From E44-bin88 sp034419075 (GTDB taxonomy: Bacteria > Chloroflexota > Dehalococcoidia > Dehalococcoidales > BS750m-G39): DNA of 64,000 nt. The notes under the pieces were generated by a model that saw only the letters and a list, made by a program, of their open reading frames with translations, searched no databases and was not told the origin of the DNA. Positions 8,077 to 14,867 of the stretch are shown here, one piece after another. Each line of letters begins with the position of its first letter. Position 1 is the first letter of the stretch. The stretch lies in contig DAOULR010000007.1 of the NCBI GenBank assembly GCA_034419075.1, forward strand, positions 164,068-228,067, read 5' to 3'. The translations under genes and the position numbers were made by a program.

Positions 8077-8685
8077 TCAATAGTAGCGATAGCGTTCCCG
8101 CCTCCGGAAGAAGTAGCCCATTACCAGGCCCAACGCCAGTCCGCCGAGGTGTCCCTGCCAGGCGATGGTGGGCAATACTCCGACAATAGCCAGGATGGTG
8201 AAAACGGCGAAGATGCCGATGATAGCTATCCAGAGGGGCATGGGTGCGGGTATAGGGAAAATAAGGACGCGCAGCCGGGGCCTCATTACTGCTAGGGCTC
8301 CGCCTAGGGCAAAGATAGCCCCCGAAGCGCCGACGGCGATGGAGTATTCTGGCGCTAGGAGGAGATAGGTGATGCCCCCCAGTATGCCGCCAGCTAAGTA
8401 AACGATGAGGAATTTCAGCGTACCCAGTAACCGATTCAGGTAGCTGCCGAAGAAATAGAGGGTTATCATGTTAGCGAAGATATGCCAAAGGCCAGCGTGG
8501 ATAAACATGCTGGTTAGCAGAGTCCAAGGTCTTTCCAGGAAGGTCGCTCGGCTTAAGCCAAAGGTATAATACATAAAGTCGGGATTAGTGCTGTGAACAA
8601 TAACAGTGACCAAATACAGCAACAGGTTGATTGCGATTAATAGCCACGCCGCGATGGGACTGGAACCCTGACTCCGATATGTCAT
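8077..8685 (-). CDS. Rhomboid-family intramembrane serine protease
   Basis: A 202-residue protein with six or so membrane helices that cleaves substrates within the membrane. The catalytic Ser lies in GASGAIFALGG and the partner His in QGHLGGLALGLVMGYFF; the family Trp-Arg-type region HAGLWHIFANM and an Asn on the early helix are also present. The compact length and lack of extra domains fit bacterial rhomboids of the GlpG/YqgP group without an N-terminal cytosolic domain. The substrate is unknown. It belongs to a run of reverse-strand genes (macrodomain, phosphodiesterase, rhomboid, plsY), but spacing of 16-60 bp leaves operon membership open. Confidence 0.9.
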   Translation of the reverse strand: MTYRSQGSSPIAAWLLIAINLLLYLVTVIVHSTNPDFMYYTFGLSRATFLERPWTLLTSMFIHAGLWHIFANMITLYFFGSYLNRLLGTLKFLIVYLAGGILGGITYLLLAPEYSIAVGASGAIFALGGALAVMRPRLRVLIFPIPAPMPLWIAIIGIFAVFTILAIVGVLPTIAWQGHLGGLALGLVMGYFFRRRERYRYY

Positions 8686-8701
8686 TAACCTACTCCCCTA
8701 T

Positions 8702-9157
8702 CTAAAGCTTTATTATCTCTCCACTGACCTCAGTGCCGATGGTCAATATACCAAAAGAGTTCCTCGCCTGCCCCGGATTGAAGAAAAGGACGCCGTTCCT
8801 GGTCGCGTTCTGCGGATAATGAGAATGACCGTAAATGATTATGTCAACTTCGCCAAACCTATTCCCTACCCTGTCGTCGATGCCATAAGGGCTGCCCCAG
8901 CCGTGAATGATACCGATTTTCCTGCCCTCTACCTCTAATATCGTTTTTTCGGGTAGAACCCGCTTAATCTCGTCCGAGTCCATATTGCCCCGTACGGCTC
9001 TGACCTCCCCCAGTTGCTTTAAGCCATCAAGCACGTCTTTAACCACGAAATCGCCAGCGTGGACTATCAGATCGACCTCAGCCAGAACGGCTCGTATTTC
9101 CTCATGGAGTTGAGCAAAGGAAGTGGCGTGACTATCGGAGAGTACACCTATCCTCAT
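8702..9157 (-). CDS. YfcE/MJ0936-type metallophosphoesterase
   Basis: A 151-residue calcineurin-like phosphodiesterase with two metal sites. The ligands are seen in order: GVLSDSHA (motif I), IVHAGDFV (motif II), VRGNMDSD (motif III), IGIIHGWG and IIYGHSHYP (motifs IV and V). Relatives hydrolyse artificial phosphodiesters and some cyclic nucleotides; the natural substrate is not known. Its start codon overlaps the end of the macrodomain gene by 4 bp, so the two are translated together. That pairing would fit nucleotide or ADP-ribose metabolite clean-up, which is inference. Confidence 0.9.
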   Translation of the reverse strand: MRIGVLSDSHATSFAQLHEEIRAVLAEVDLIVHAGDFVVKDVLDGLKQLGEVRAVRGNMDSDEIKRVLPEKTILEVEGRKIGIIHGWGSPYGIDDRVGNRFGEVDIIIYGHSHYPQNATRNGVLFFNPGQARNSFGILTIGTEVSGEIIKL

Positions 9158-9714
9158 GTCACCCTCTCCAAAGCGGCGGCATAAGCCTGGTAGCTCCTGT
9201 CATCAAAGAGGACAAAAATCACCTCTTTTAGATAACTTGCTTGGCTACTGAGAAAAGAGGCCGCCGTCTTGAGGGCTATACTGGCGGCTTCGGCCAGCGG
9301 ATAGCCGTAGGCGCCGGTGCTGATTGAGGGAAACGAAATGCTGACCAGCTTTTGGGCTGCCGCTAGCTTAAGACTCTCACGGTAGGCGCTCTCCAGTAGC
9401 GCTGCTTCGTTATTATTACCGCCGCGCCAGACGGGACCGACAGTGTGGATGACATACTTGGCTTTTAGATTGCCCCCCGTAGTAATAACTGCCTGTCCGG
9501 TGGGCAAACGTCCCTGGTTGGCCACGATTTGTTTACATTCCTCCAGTATGGCTGGCCCCCCCGCCCGATGGATAGCCCCATCAACGCCACCGCCGCCCAT
9601 CAGCCCCGAGTTGGCGGCATTGACGATGGCGTCGGTGGCCTGGCGGGTAATATCTCCCTGCATAATGGCTAAACGGGCTTGTCCGACCGTTATTTCTTGG
9701 GTTGGAGGCCCCAT
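9154..9714 (-). CDS. Macrodomain protein (O-acetyl-ADP-ribose deacetylase type)
   Basis: A single macrodomain that binds and probably hydrolyses ADP-ribose derivatives. The N-terminal signature GDITRQATDAIVNAANSG, the GGGGVDGAIHRAGG loop and ISTGAYGYPLAEAA are all conserved, with the catalytic-type Asn and Asp of the YmdB/MacroD group. An upstream GTG at 9720 is possible, but the ATG at 9714 is placed 4-6 nt after AGAGGTG and is preferred. It overlaps the phosphoesterase by 4 bp and is the first gene of the reverse-strand run, pointing away from tRNA-Lys. Confidence 0.92.
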   Translation of the reverse strand: MGPPTQEITVGQARLAIMQGDITRQATDAIVNAANSGLMGGGGVDGAIHRAGGPAILEECKQIVANQGRLPTGQAVITTGGNLKAKYVIHTVGPVWRGGNNNEAALLESAYRESLKLAAAQKLVSISFPSISTGAYGYPLAEAASIALKTAASFLSSQASYLKEVIFVLFDDRSYQAYAAALERVT

Positions 9715-9782
9715 AATCACCTCTGACCTGGTTTCCCTAATTATAAGGTGGATGTGGTATGAGAGTCTAGTCTTATCTTAAG

Positions 9783-9811
9783 TTGCACGAAGGGGCGGGA
9801 TTTGCTAAACT
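9783..9811 (+). promoter_or_regulatory. Promoter of tRNA-Lys(TTT)
   Basis: TTGCAC (9783-9788), 17-bp spacer, TAAACT (9806-9811), ending 14 nt before the tRNA. A third tRNA promoter here (tRNA-Pro) has the same 17-bp spacing. Confidence 0.72.
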
Positions 9812-9825
9812 GGCTTCGTTGTAGT

Positions 9826-9898
9826 GGGCCGTTAGCTCAGTTGGCAGAGCACCTGACTTTTAATCAGGGTGTCGCAGGTTCGAGACCTGCACGGCCTA
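9826..9898 (+). tRNA. tRNA-Lys (anticodon TTT), integration target
   Basis: The cloverleaf is complete: acceptor GGGCCGT with ACGGCCT (the outermost pair is G-T), D arm AGCTCAGTTGGCAGAGC, anticodon loop CTTTTAA giving TTT, and T arm GCAGG-TTCGAGA-CCTGC. CCA is not encoded. Its 3' 43-44 nt are repeated three more times downstream, so this is the attachment gene for the island. The G-T outer pair may reflect a 3' end brought in by an element. Confidence 0.95.
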
Positions 9899-9899
9899 C
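9856..9899 (+). repeat. tRNA-Lys 3' end, att repeat copy 1
   Basis: A 44-bp unit running from ACTTTTAATCAG to CGGCCTAC, inside the functional tRNA. It is the reference for the three distal copies and is followed within 40 bp by the integrase gene, as expected for an attL site in a tRNA-integrated element. Confidence 0.9.
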
Positions 9900-9935
9900 T
9901 TCAAAGCTAAAATCAGCTCCTCCCGCGCAGAAGAG

Positions 9936-10898
9936 ATGGTTTTAGAGCACATGATTAACCGAGGAGCACAGGCAGGCCGCGTGCCTGGGCTAGAGCACAT
10001 GATTCGTCGCGGCGACCTCACGGCGTACCTCCAGGCCTTCCTGCTTACGTGTAAGGTGGACGGCCTGTCGCCGGCGACGCTGAGAGACTACAGGCAGAAG
10101 ATAGGGGTCTTCGTTACCTTCTGCAAAGGCCTCGGCGTCAAGAACCCCAAACGCTTGACCGATTCCGACGTCCGGGCGTTCCTAGCCAGGCTGCGTGATA
10201 CGGTCTCCCCTATTACGGTCAGCGACTACTACCGGTGCGCTAAGCGCTTCCTGAACTGGATGGTCGAGGTGCGTGTAATCAAACAAAACCCCATGGCCGC
10301 TATCCGGCCGCCTAAGGTCCCGAAGAAGGTCATCACGCCCTTCACGCCGGGCCACATCAAGCGCCTCCTCAGCCTGTGCGACGATAGTAAGTTCCTGGGG
10401 GCACGGAACCGGGCAATAATCCTGACGTTCCTCGATACGGGCCTCAGGCTCTCCGAGCTGGTCGGCATCCGGATTAAAGACGTGGACTTCGACCGAGAGA
10501 CCATTAAAGTCATGGGCAAGGGCGCCAGGGAGCGTGTGGTGAGAATCGGCAGGACGGCGCAGAAGGCGTTGCTAAACTATCTGCTCATGAGGGATGACGA
10601 CCTCCCCGACCTGTGGCTGACTGAGGAGCGGGAGCCCCTTGGCCGCTGGGGGGTGAGGATGGTGATGCTCAGGCTGGGGAAGCGAGCTTGCATCAATGAC
10701 GTCAGGTGCTCGCCCCATACCTTCCGCCACACATTCGCCACCCGCGCCCTACTCAACGGCGCCGGGGAGTTTGAAGTGCAGTCCTTATTGGGGCATGAGG
10801 GGTTGGCCATGACCAGGAGATATACAGCCAGCTTGAGGAGCGAGGCGGCTGTGGCTGGGCACAGGAGGTTTAGTCCGGTGGATAACATGAAGCTTTAG
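9936..10898 (+). CDS. Tyrosine recombinase (site-specific integrase)
   Basis: A phage-type integrase of 320 residues. The N-terminal SAM-like core-binding domain (about 30-115) includes LSPATLRDYRQKIGVFVTFC. The catalytic domain (about 135-310) shows the first Arg in DTGLRLSELVGI, a Lys in the beta hairpin (VMGKGARERVV), HTFRHTFATR with the HxxR pair, LLGHEGLAMT with the second His, and the nucleophile Tyr in RRYTAS. All catalytic residues are present. The ATG at 9936 directly abuts GAAGAG; the in-frame ATG at 9999 is also possible, because the stretch between holds a repeated GAGCACATGATT motif that may be DNA-binding-site sequence rather than protein. It should recombine at the tRNA-Lys 3' end next to it. 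Confidence 0.94.
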   Translation: MVLEHMINRGAQAGRVPGLEHMIRRGDLTAYLQAFLLTCKVDGLSPATLRDYRQKIGVFVTFCKGLGVKNPKRLTDSDVRAFLARLRDTVSPITVSDYYRCAKRFLNWMVEVRVIKQNPMAAIRPPKVPKKVITPFTPGHIKRLLSLCDDSKFLGARNRAIILTFLDTGLRLSELVGIRIKDVDFDRETIKVMGKGARERVVRIGRTAQKALLNYLLMRDDDLPDLWLTEEREPLGRWGVRMVMLRLGKRACINDVRCSPHTFRHTFATRALLNGAGEFEVQSLLGHEGLAMTRRYTASLRSEAAVAGHRRFSPVDNMKL

Positions 10899-11026
10899 CG
10901 GAGGTTATTGACAATAAGTGATAAGGAATATAAATTTAGTAATGATATCAACTTCGCTAGATAACTTGGAATTAAGCGTATGGAAATATACACGGCTAAA
11001 GTGTAAGGAAGGGGAGGTCAGTTACC

Positions 11027-12118
11027 ATGGCTAAAGAAGAGACCACTCAATTCAGCATACTGCCAGTAAAAGTTGAACAGCTGTCGCTAGACCCAAATAA
11101 TCCTAGGCTTGGAGCGAATAGCGGCAAATTAAGCCAAGATGCTCTTATCAAGGAATTGTATCGGAGCTATTATCTTAGCGACCTGCTAATTTCAATGTCT
11201 CGTAACGGATATTTTAGTGAAGAACCTTTGATTGGTGTGGAGATAGGCAAAGATAAGTCAGGTCAGAAGTTATACAAAATAGTAGAGGGCAACCGGCGCT
11301 TAACTGCTCTAAAGCTTTTACTTTTTCTTGAGGAGAGGGCTAAAGTAGGAGCCCAGAACATTCCTGAGCCTTTACCAAGCGTGATAGACAGTTTACGGAC
11401 AGTGCCAATCAAGGTATACGAGTCGGAAGAAGAAATCATCCCTTACATGGGAGTTAGGCATATCGCTGGGGTACAAGACTGGGATGCTATTGCAAAGGCA
11501 ATGTATATAAAACGGCTCGTTGATGCAGGAAAAGGGATTGAAGAGATAAAGGAGATGGTCGGCGTTAAGCGCGGAGATGTCGTACATCGATGGCTATTGA
11601 CGCTATATGTAATATTGCAGGGGAATGCATGCGCAGATAAACCTTGGGACATTTCTCAAGACGAGCTTGAATTCTCGTTCTTGTATACTGCGCTCGGGTA
11701 TAAGAGAGTCCGTAATTACTTGGAATTGAATGCAAATATTATCAACAAGCCGGTAGAAAACCCGGTTCCCAAAGATGCCTGCAATAAGCTGCTAGAACAT
11801 ATAAGAGACTTGTATGGCCCTCCTGGGAAACCCTCAGAGCGCAAAGTTAAGGAGTCGAGAGAGATAAGGAAACTAGCGGCGGTTTATGCAACAAAAGACG
11901 CTTTAGACCTTTTACGGGCTGGCTATTCCTTGGAGGAAGCGTATGCCAGAAGTATTGGCGAGGTTGAGGAAATGGTCGCGCTTGTCCGTGATGCGAGTTA
12001 TTACTTGGATAAAGCATGTGGATTAGTCCCCCACCATCAGAAGAACCCAGATGCAAAAAAATGGGCAAAAAGATGCTTGGATTCATCACAGCACCTTTAT
12101 GACACTTTGGAGGATTAG
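11027..12118 (+). CDS. ParB/sulfiredoxin-fold DNA-binding protein
   Basis: A 363-residue protein with an N-terminal ParB-like domain (about 10-110): ILPVKVEQLSLDPNNPRLG, LLISMSRNGYFSEEPLIGVE and the hallmark KIVEGNRRLTALKLL. The middle, with DWDAIAKAMYIKRLVDAGKG and an HTH-like stretch IEEIKEMVGVKRGDVVHRWL, suggests DNA binding. The C-terminal half is helical and unrecognised. No ParA partner is present, and the gene sits in an integrated element next to a possible nuclease and a Dcm-Vsr pair, so a defence or restriction role is more likely than chromosome partitioning. Only 2 bp separate it from the next gene, whose ribosome-binding site lies in its last codons. Confidence 0.75.
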   Translation: MAKEETTQFSILPVKVEQLSLDPNNPRLGANSGKLSQDALIKELYRSYYLSDLLISMSRNGYFSEEPLIGVEIGKDKSGQKLYKIVEGNRRLTALKLLLFLEERAKVGAQNIPEPLPSVIDSLRTVPIKVYESEEEIIPYMGVRHIAGVQDWDAIAKAMYIKRLVDAGKGIEEIKEMVGVKRGDVVHRWLLTLYVILQGNACADKPWDISQDELEFSFLYTALGYKRVRNYLELNANIINKPVENPVPKDACNKLLEHIRDLYGPPGKPSERKVKESREIRKLAAVYATKDALDLLRAGYSLEEAYARSIGEVEEMVALVRDASYYLDKACGLVPHHQKNPDAKKWAKRCLDSSQHLYDTLED

Positions 12119-12120
12119 AA

Positions 12121-13074
12121 TTGCACCTGAACCCTAATGAAAGAGATGCTGTCATAGCGGCCGATTGGTTGGAATTAGAGACTGTGTATTCCGGGGAGAA
12201 CAGCCTGTCCTTCGAAGCCCTTCGTGCTCATATTGCTATGGACGGAACATTAACCGAAAAGTGGTCATTAGAAGAGGAGGAAGTAGTAGAAGAGGTAGAT
12301 GATGGAGAGAATACTGAAGATTTTGAATTAGGTGCGAAAGCGGAATTACTGGTTGGAGACACGATAGCGGAGATAGACCGCCGTGACAGTATATTGGGAG
12401 AAGCATATCCGTTTGAGAGGAGCGGAAGGGTTTTAAGCTTAAAAGATGGATACGAAAAGTGCGTGCCATATATCTTCTGTTTGCTCGTTGCTGATAGAGA
12501 ATATTATTCACCGACAGACGTAGGAGCAACAAGGCTTTTTGAGCACCTTGTGGTGCAAGCTGTTGCCTCATATATAGGAGGAACAGCGATCAGATTTGGT
12601 TCACCCCGAGACACGATGCCAAGCGGAGTACAGGATGCTATAAACGAGTTGTCGAATCTGCTCGGTGATGAGCGGATCAAACAGTATCCAGTAAATGATA
12701 CCGATAAGGACCTAGGTTTAGATGTGGTAGGCTGGCGGGATTTCCCGGATAGGCGAATAAGCAAACTAGAATTATTTGTGCAGTGCGCGACGGGGGAAGA
12801 TTGGGGAAGCAAAAGGGGGCAGTGTGATTTACATGAGTGGCAAGGGATATTGTGGTGCGCACATGATAGATTTCGAGGATTAGCGATCCCTTACGTTGTG
12901 GCAGACGATATAGAATGGAGAAGGTCAGTCTGCGGTCTATTATTTATGGACAGGGTTAGAATTTCCTCGGTTATTAGGGACGAGGACCTGCCGGATACAA
13001 TGTGGAAGGATTGGTGTGCAAAACGGATTGCAGAAGTTAATCGGGGCATAGAAAATGGCGAGCAAGCGATTTAG
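12121..13074 (+). CDS. Uncharacterised protein, possible PD-(D/E)xK-like nuclease partner of the ParB-like gene
   Basis: I do not recognise a named family with certainty. The 317-residue frame begins with TTG, supported by TTGGAGG about 7 nt upstream. An acidic stretch (about 55-75, rich in E, V and D) precedes a mixed domain. Around residues 198-225 there is DKDLGLDVVGW, followed after about 13 residues by LELFVQCATGEDWGSK. This D...V-x(n)-[EQ]-x-C/K arrangement resembles the Asp-beta-hairpin-Glu/Gln core of Mrr-like and other PD-(D/E)xK enzymes, but the usual Lys is replaced by Ala. It is coupled to the ParB-like gene. Its end overlaps the convergent dcm gene by 38 bp. Confidence 0.6.
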   Translation: MHLNPNERDAVIAADWLELETVYSGENSLSFEALRAHIAMDGTLTEKWSLEEEEVVEEVDDGENTEDFELGAKAELLVGDTIAEIDRRDSILGEAYPFERSGRVLSLKDGYEKCVPYIFCLLVADREYYSPTDVGATRLFEHLVVQAVASYIGGTAIRFGSPRDTMPSGVQDAINELSNLLGDERIKQYPVNDTDKDLGLDVVGWRDFPDRRISKLELFVQCATGEDWGSKRGQCDLHEWQGILWCAHDRFRGLAIPYVVADDIEWRRSVCGLLFMDRVRISSVIRDEDLPDTMWKDWCAKRIAEVNRGIENGEQAI

Positions 13075-14134
13075 AAATAGGTATATAAGGTTGTTCTCTG
13101 AGGCTCTTTTCGGTAATCAATGCTTTAACTATAGCTTCCATGAGTAAAGGCGGAGTCGCATTACCTATTTGTTCTTGCTTTGAAGATACGCTACCGACGG
13201 GTTCAAAATCAGCTGGAAAAGTCTGAATAACAGCTGATTCTCTCCAGCTCAATCTTCTGGGTTGTTCGAACACTGGGAGATTACGGCTATCCTGCAAATG
13301 GTCATAAACATCAGTGAATTCCCAACGTTGTTTAAAGCCGTCCTTCAGGTTAGACTTAACTAAACGCATAGTTGGCGAAGCGGGATGCAGTGGATTATGG
13401 CGCCAGTTGGCCTGAATAGTATAACTTACCTCTGACCAAGGTCGTTTGCGGTTCCTGGACAAATACCACCAAGAAAAGGGCTCCTTTTCATAGTGATAAT
13501 ATTCTCCAGCGGAATCACCTGTTAGCCCTAAAATTGCGTCACCATGCGAAAGAAAAGAGAGCTGGTTGGCCTCCTGACCATGAGTAGGCTGTGGGAAATG
13601 ATAAAATACGGACAAATCTTTCCTTACACCTACAAAGAACAGCCGCTTACGATCTTGGGGAACGCCGTAGTCTTTACTATTTAGTATCTCGATAGAAATA
13701 TTGTATCCTTTTCCAGTATTTTCAAGGGCAGCCAACTGCTCTTTTAGGTACTTGCCGTAGCGGAGCCAGGCAAGGCCAGTAACATTTTCTGTTATAAAGT
13801 ACTCTGCCCCAGAAATTTGTAGAGCTCTGCAGAACTGCAAATACAGCTTGCTTCTTGGATCAGAATCAGGCGTTCTATTTCCACCCATCGTAAAGCTTTG
13901 GCATGGATAACACCCTAATAAAAGGTCACATTGTGGGAAATCGTCTATTTCCGATATGTCACATCGCGTAATCAACGCGTCTGATGCAACAAGTAAATGT
14001 CTATATTTTAAATATGTCTCAATAGCGTTTTTGCTAAAGTCATTTACAAAAATGATTTCAGCCCCGGCTCTGGTTGCCCCCAAGTCACTTCCCCCGCAAC
14101 CAGAAAAGAGCGAGATAGTTTTAAGAGTATTCAC
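13037..14134 (-). CDS. dcm: DNA (cytosine-5) methyltransferase
   Basis: The 365-residue enzyme transfers a methyl group from S-adenosylmethionine to C5 of cytosine in a specific DNA site. The ten-motif plan is readable: motif I LFSGCGGSDLG, motif IV GCYPCQSFT with the catalytic Cys, motif VI ENVTG, motif VIII QDRKRLFFVG, a target-recognition region (about 190-300), motif IX RRLSWRESAVIQTFPADF and motif X QIGNATPP. The start is GTG, with GGAG placed 7 nt upstream inside the end of vsr. It is the second gene of a vsr-dcm operon, the standard pairing that protects 5mC sites from mutation. The recognition sequence cannot be read from the protein. Confidence 0.94.
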   Translation of the reverse strand: MNTLKTISLFSGCGGSDLGATRAGAEIIFVNDFSKNAIETYLKYRHLLVASDALITRCDISEIDDFPQCDLLLGCYPCQSFTMGGNRTPDSDPRSKLYLQFCRALQISGAEYFITENVTGLAWLRYGKYLKEQLAALENTGKGYNISIEILNSKDYGVPQDRKRLFFVGVRKDLSVFYHFPQPTHGQEANQLSFLSHGDAILGLTGDSAGEYYHYEKEPFSWWYLSRNRKRPWSEVSYTIQANWRHNPLHPASPTMRLVKSNLKDGFKQRWEFTDVYDHLQDSRNLPVFEQPRRLSWRESAVIQTFPADFEPVGSVSSKQEQIGNATPPLLMEAIVKALITEKSLREQPYIPISKSLARHFLCPD

Positions 14135-14136
14135 TT

Positions 14137-14571
14137 TTATTCTCCAATGGCTTTACTTATACGCCGTAAGACACGGGAAGGATTCTTTCTAAGTTGGCAT
14201 TCCCAAATTATCATTACTCGCCAACCTAAAGCTTGGAGCCTAATTTTAACTCTCTTATCTCGTGCTTTATTACGCCGAAATTTTGCTGTCCAGTAGTCTT
14301 GGTTTGAATCTGGAAAGTGTGGATTACAGTATGGACAACGATGCCAAAAGCAGCCATGAACAAATATTACAAGCTTCTTGTTTAGGAATGCAAAATCAGG
14401 GGTGCCTGGTAACGCTGAATAGTTCGGTTCAACGCCTTCTATGCCATCTTCCTCCAACTTCTGAGATAAAAATAACTCTGGTTTTGTAAGCGAAGACCTA
14501 TTTCCACGCATGGACGCTCTTGTTGACTCAGTTTTTGCCGGAGGAGCTGGTGGTAAAGAAATTTGCTTCAT
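14137..14571 (-). CDS. vsr: Very short patch repair endonuclease Vsr
   Basis: Vsr nicks DNA 5' of T:G mismatches that arise when 5-methylcytosine deaminates, starting repair at sites made by the linked methyltransferase. The 144-residue protein has the usual size and order of motifs: RSSLTKPELFLSQKL, LPGTPDFAFLNKKLVIFVHG with the catalytic Asp, the zinc-site CFWHRCPYC, SNQDYWTAKFRRNKARD and GWRVMIIWEC. An upstream GTG at 14592 would add seven residues; neither start has a clear ribosome-binding site. It is the promoter-proximal gene and its stop lies 2 bp before dcm. Confidence 0.94.
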   Translation of the reverse strand: MKQISLPPAPPAKTESTRASMRGNRSSLTKPELFLSQKLEEDGIEGVEPNYSALPGTPDFAFLNKKLVIFVHGCFWHRCPYCNPHFPDSNQDYWTAKFRRNKARDKRVKIRLQALGWRVMIIWECQLRKNPSRVLRRISKAIGE

Positions 14572-14670
14572 TTTACAAGGAAATAATAACACAAAAAAAT
14601 GAAAATGGCCAGTACCCGAGTCTAAGGCTAAAAACGCTCGGTGGGCTTAACGCTGGTTTTCTTGGACTCA

Positions 14671-14714
14671 ACTTTTAATCAGGGTGTCGCAGGTTCGAGA
14701 CCTGCACGGCCTAC
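14671..14714 (+). repeat. tRNA-Lys 3' end, att repeat copy 2
   Basis: It is identical to copy 1 over 44 bp, without the 5' half of a tRNA. Upstream it has GCTGGTTTT about 20 bp before the repeat, as do copies 3 and 4; downstream it has AAAGCTAAAA, as do copies 1 and 3. It marks the right end of segment 1 and the left end of segment 2. The gene-free stretch 14572-14867 otherwise holds only the hairpin below. Confidence 0.9.
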
Positions 14715-14754
14715 CAAAGCTAAAAGGCCTGCCCTGCCCGAGGTGTTTTAGAAG

Positions 14755-14795
14755 AATCAGGGTGTCATCACACTAGGTCAACCGACACCCTGATT
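14755..14795. repeat. Inverted repeat built from the tRNA-Lys anticodon-arm sequence
   Basis: AATCAGGGTGTC (14755-14766) and its perfect complement (14784-14795) enclose a 17-nt loop. The 12-nt arm equals positions within the att repeat. Its right arm is followed by TTTAT, so it might also act as a weak terminator. Confidence 0.6.
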
Positions 14796-14867
14796 TTATC
14801 GTTTTTGCCACTCAAACTCAATAATGTGACAAGTGAGATGTTTACTTGTCAGTAGCAAGTCTCTTCT

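Larger units (their letters stand above)
9856..14714 (+). mobile_element. Integrative element in tRNA-Lys (segment 1) with defence-type cargo
   Basis: About 4.9 kb bounded by att copies 1 and 2. It contains an intact tyrosine integrase at its tRNA-proximal end and four cargo genes: ParB-like, possible nuclease, Dcm and Vsr. The cargo genes are visibly richer in A and T than the housekeeping genes around the island. No transfer, capsid or replication gene is seen, so it would be mobilised by others or is an integrase-borne defence cassette. Confidence 0.75.

Noticed and set aside
11027..12118. ParB-like gene as a chromosome or plasmid partition protein
   Set aside because: No ParA or parS-like repeats nearby, and the gene lies in an integrated element beside methyltransferase genes.
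13037..13074. Overlap of the unknown gene and dcm as evidence of a wrong frame
   Set aside because: Both C-termini are short tails beyond conserved regions; convergent overlaps of 4-44 bp recur in this window (44734, 38937).
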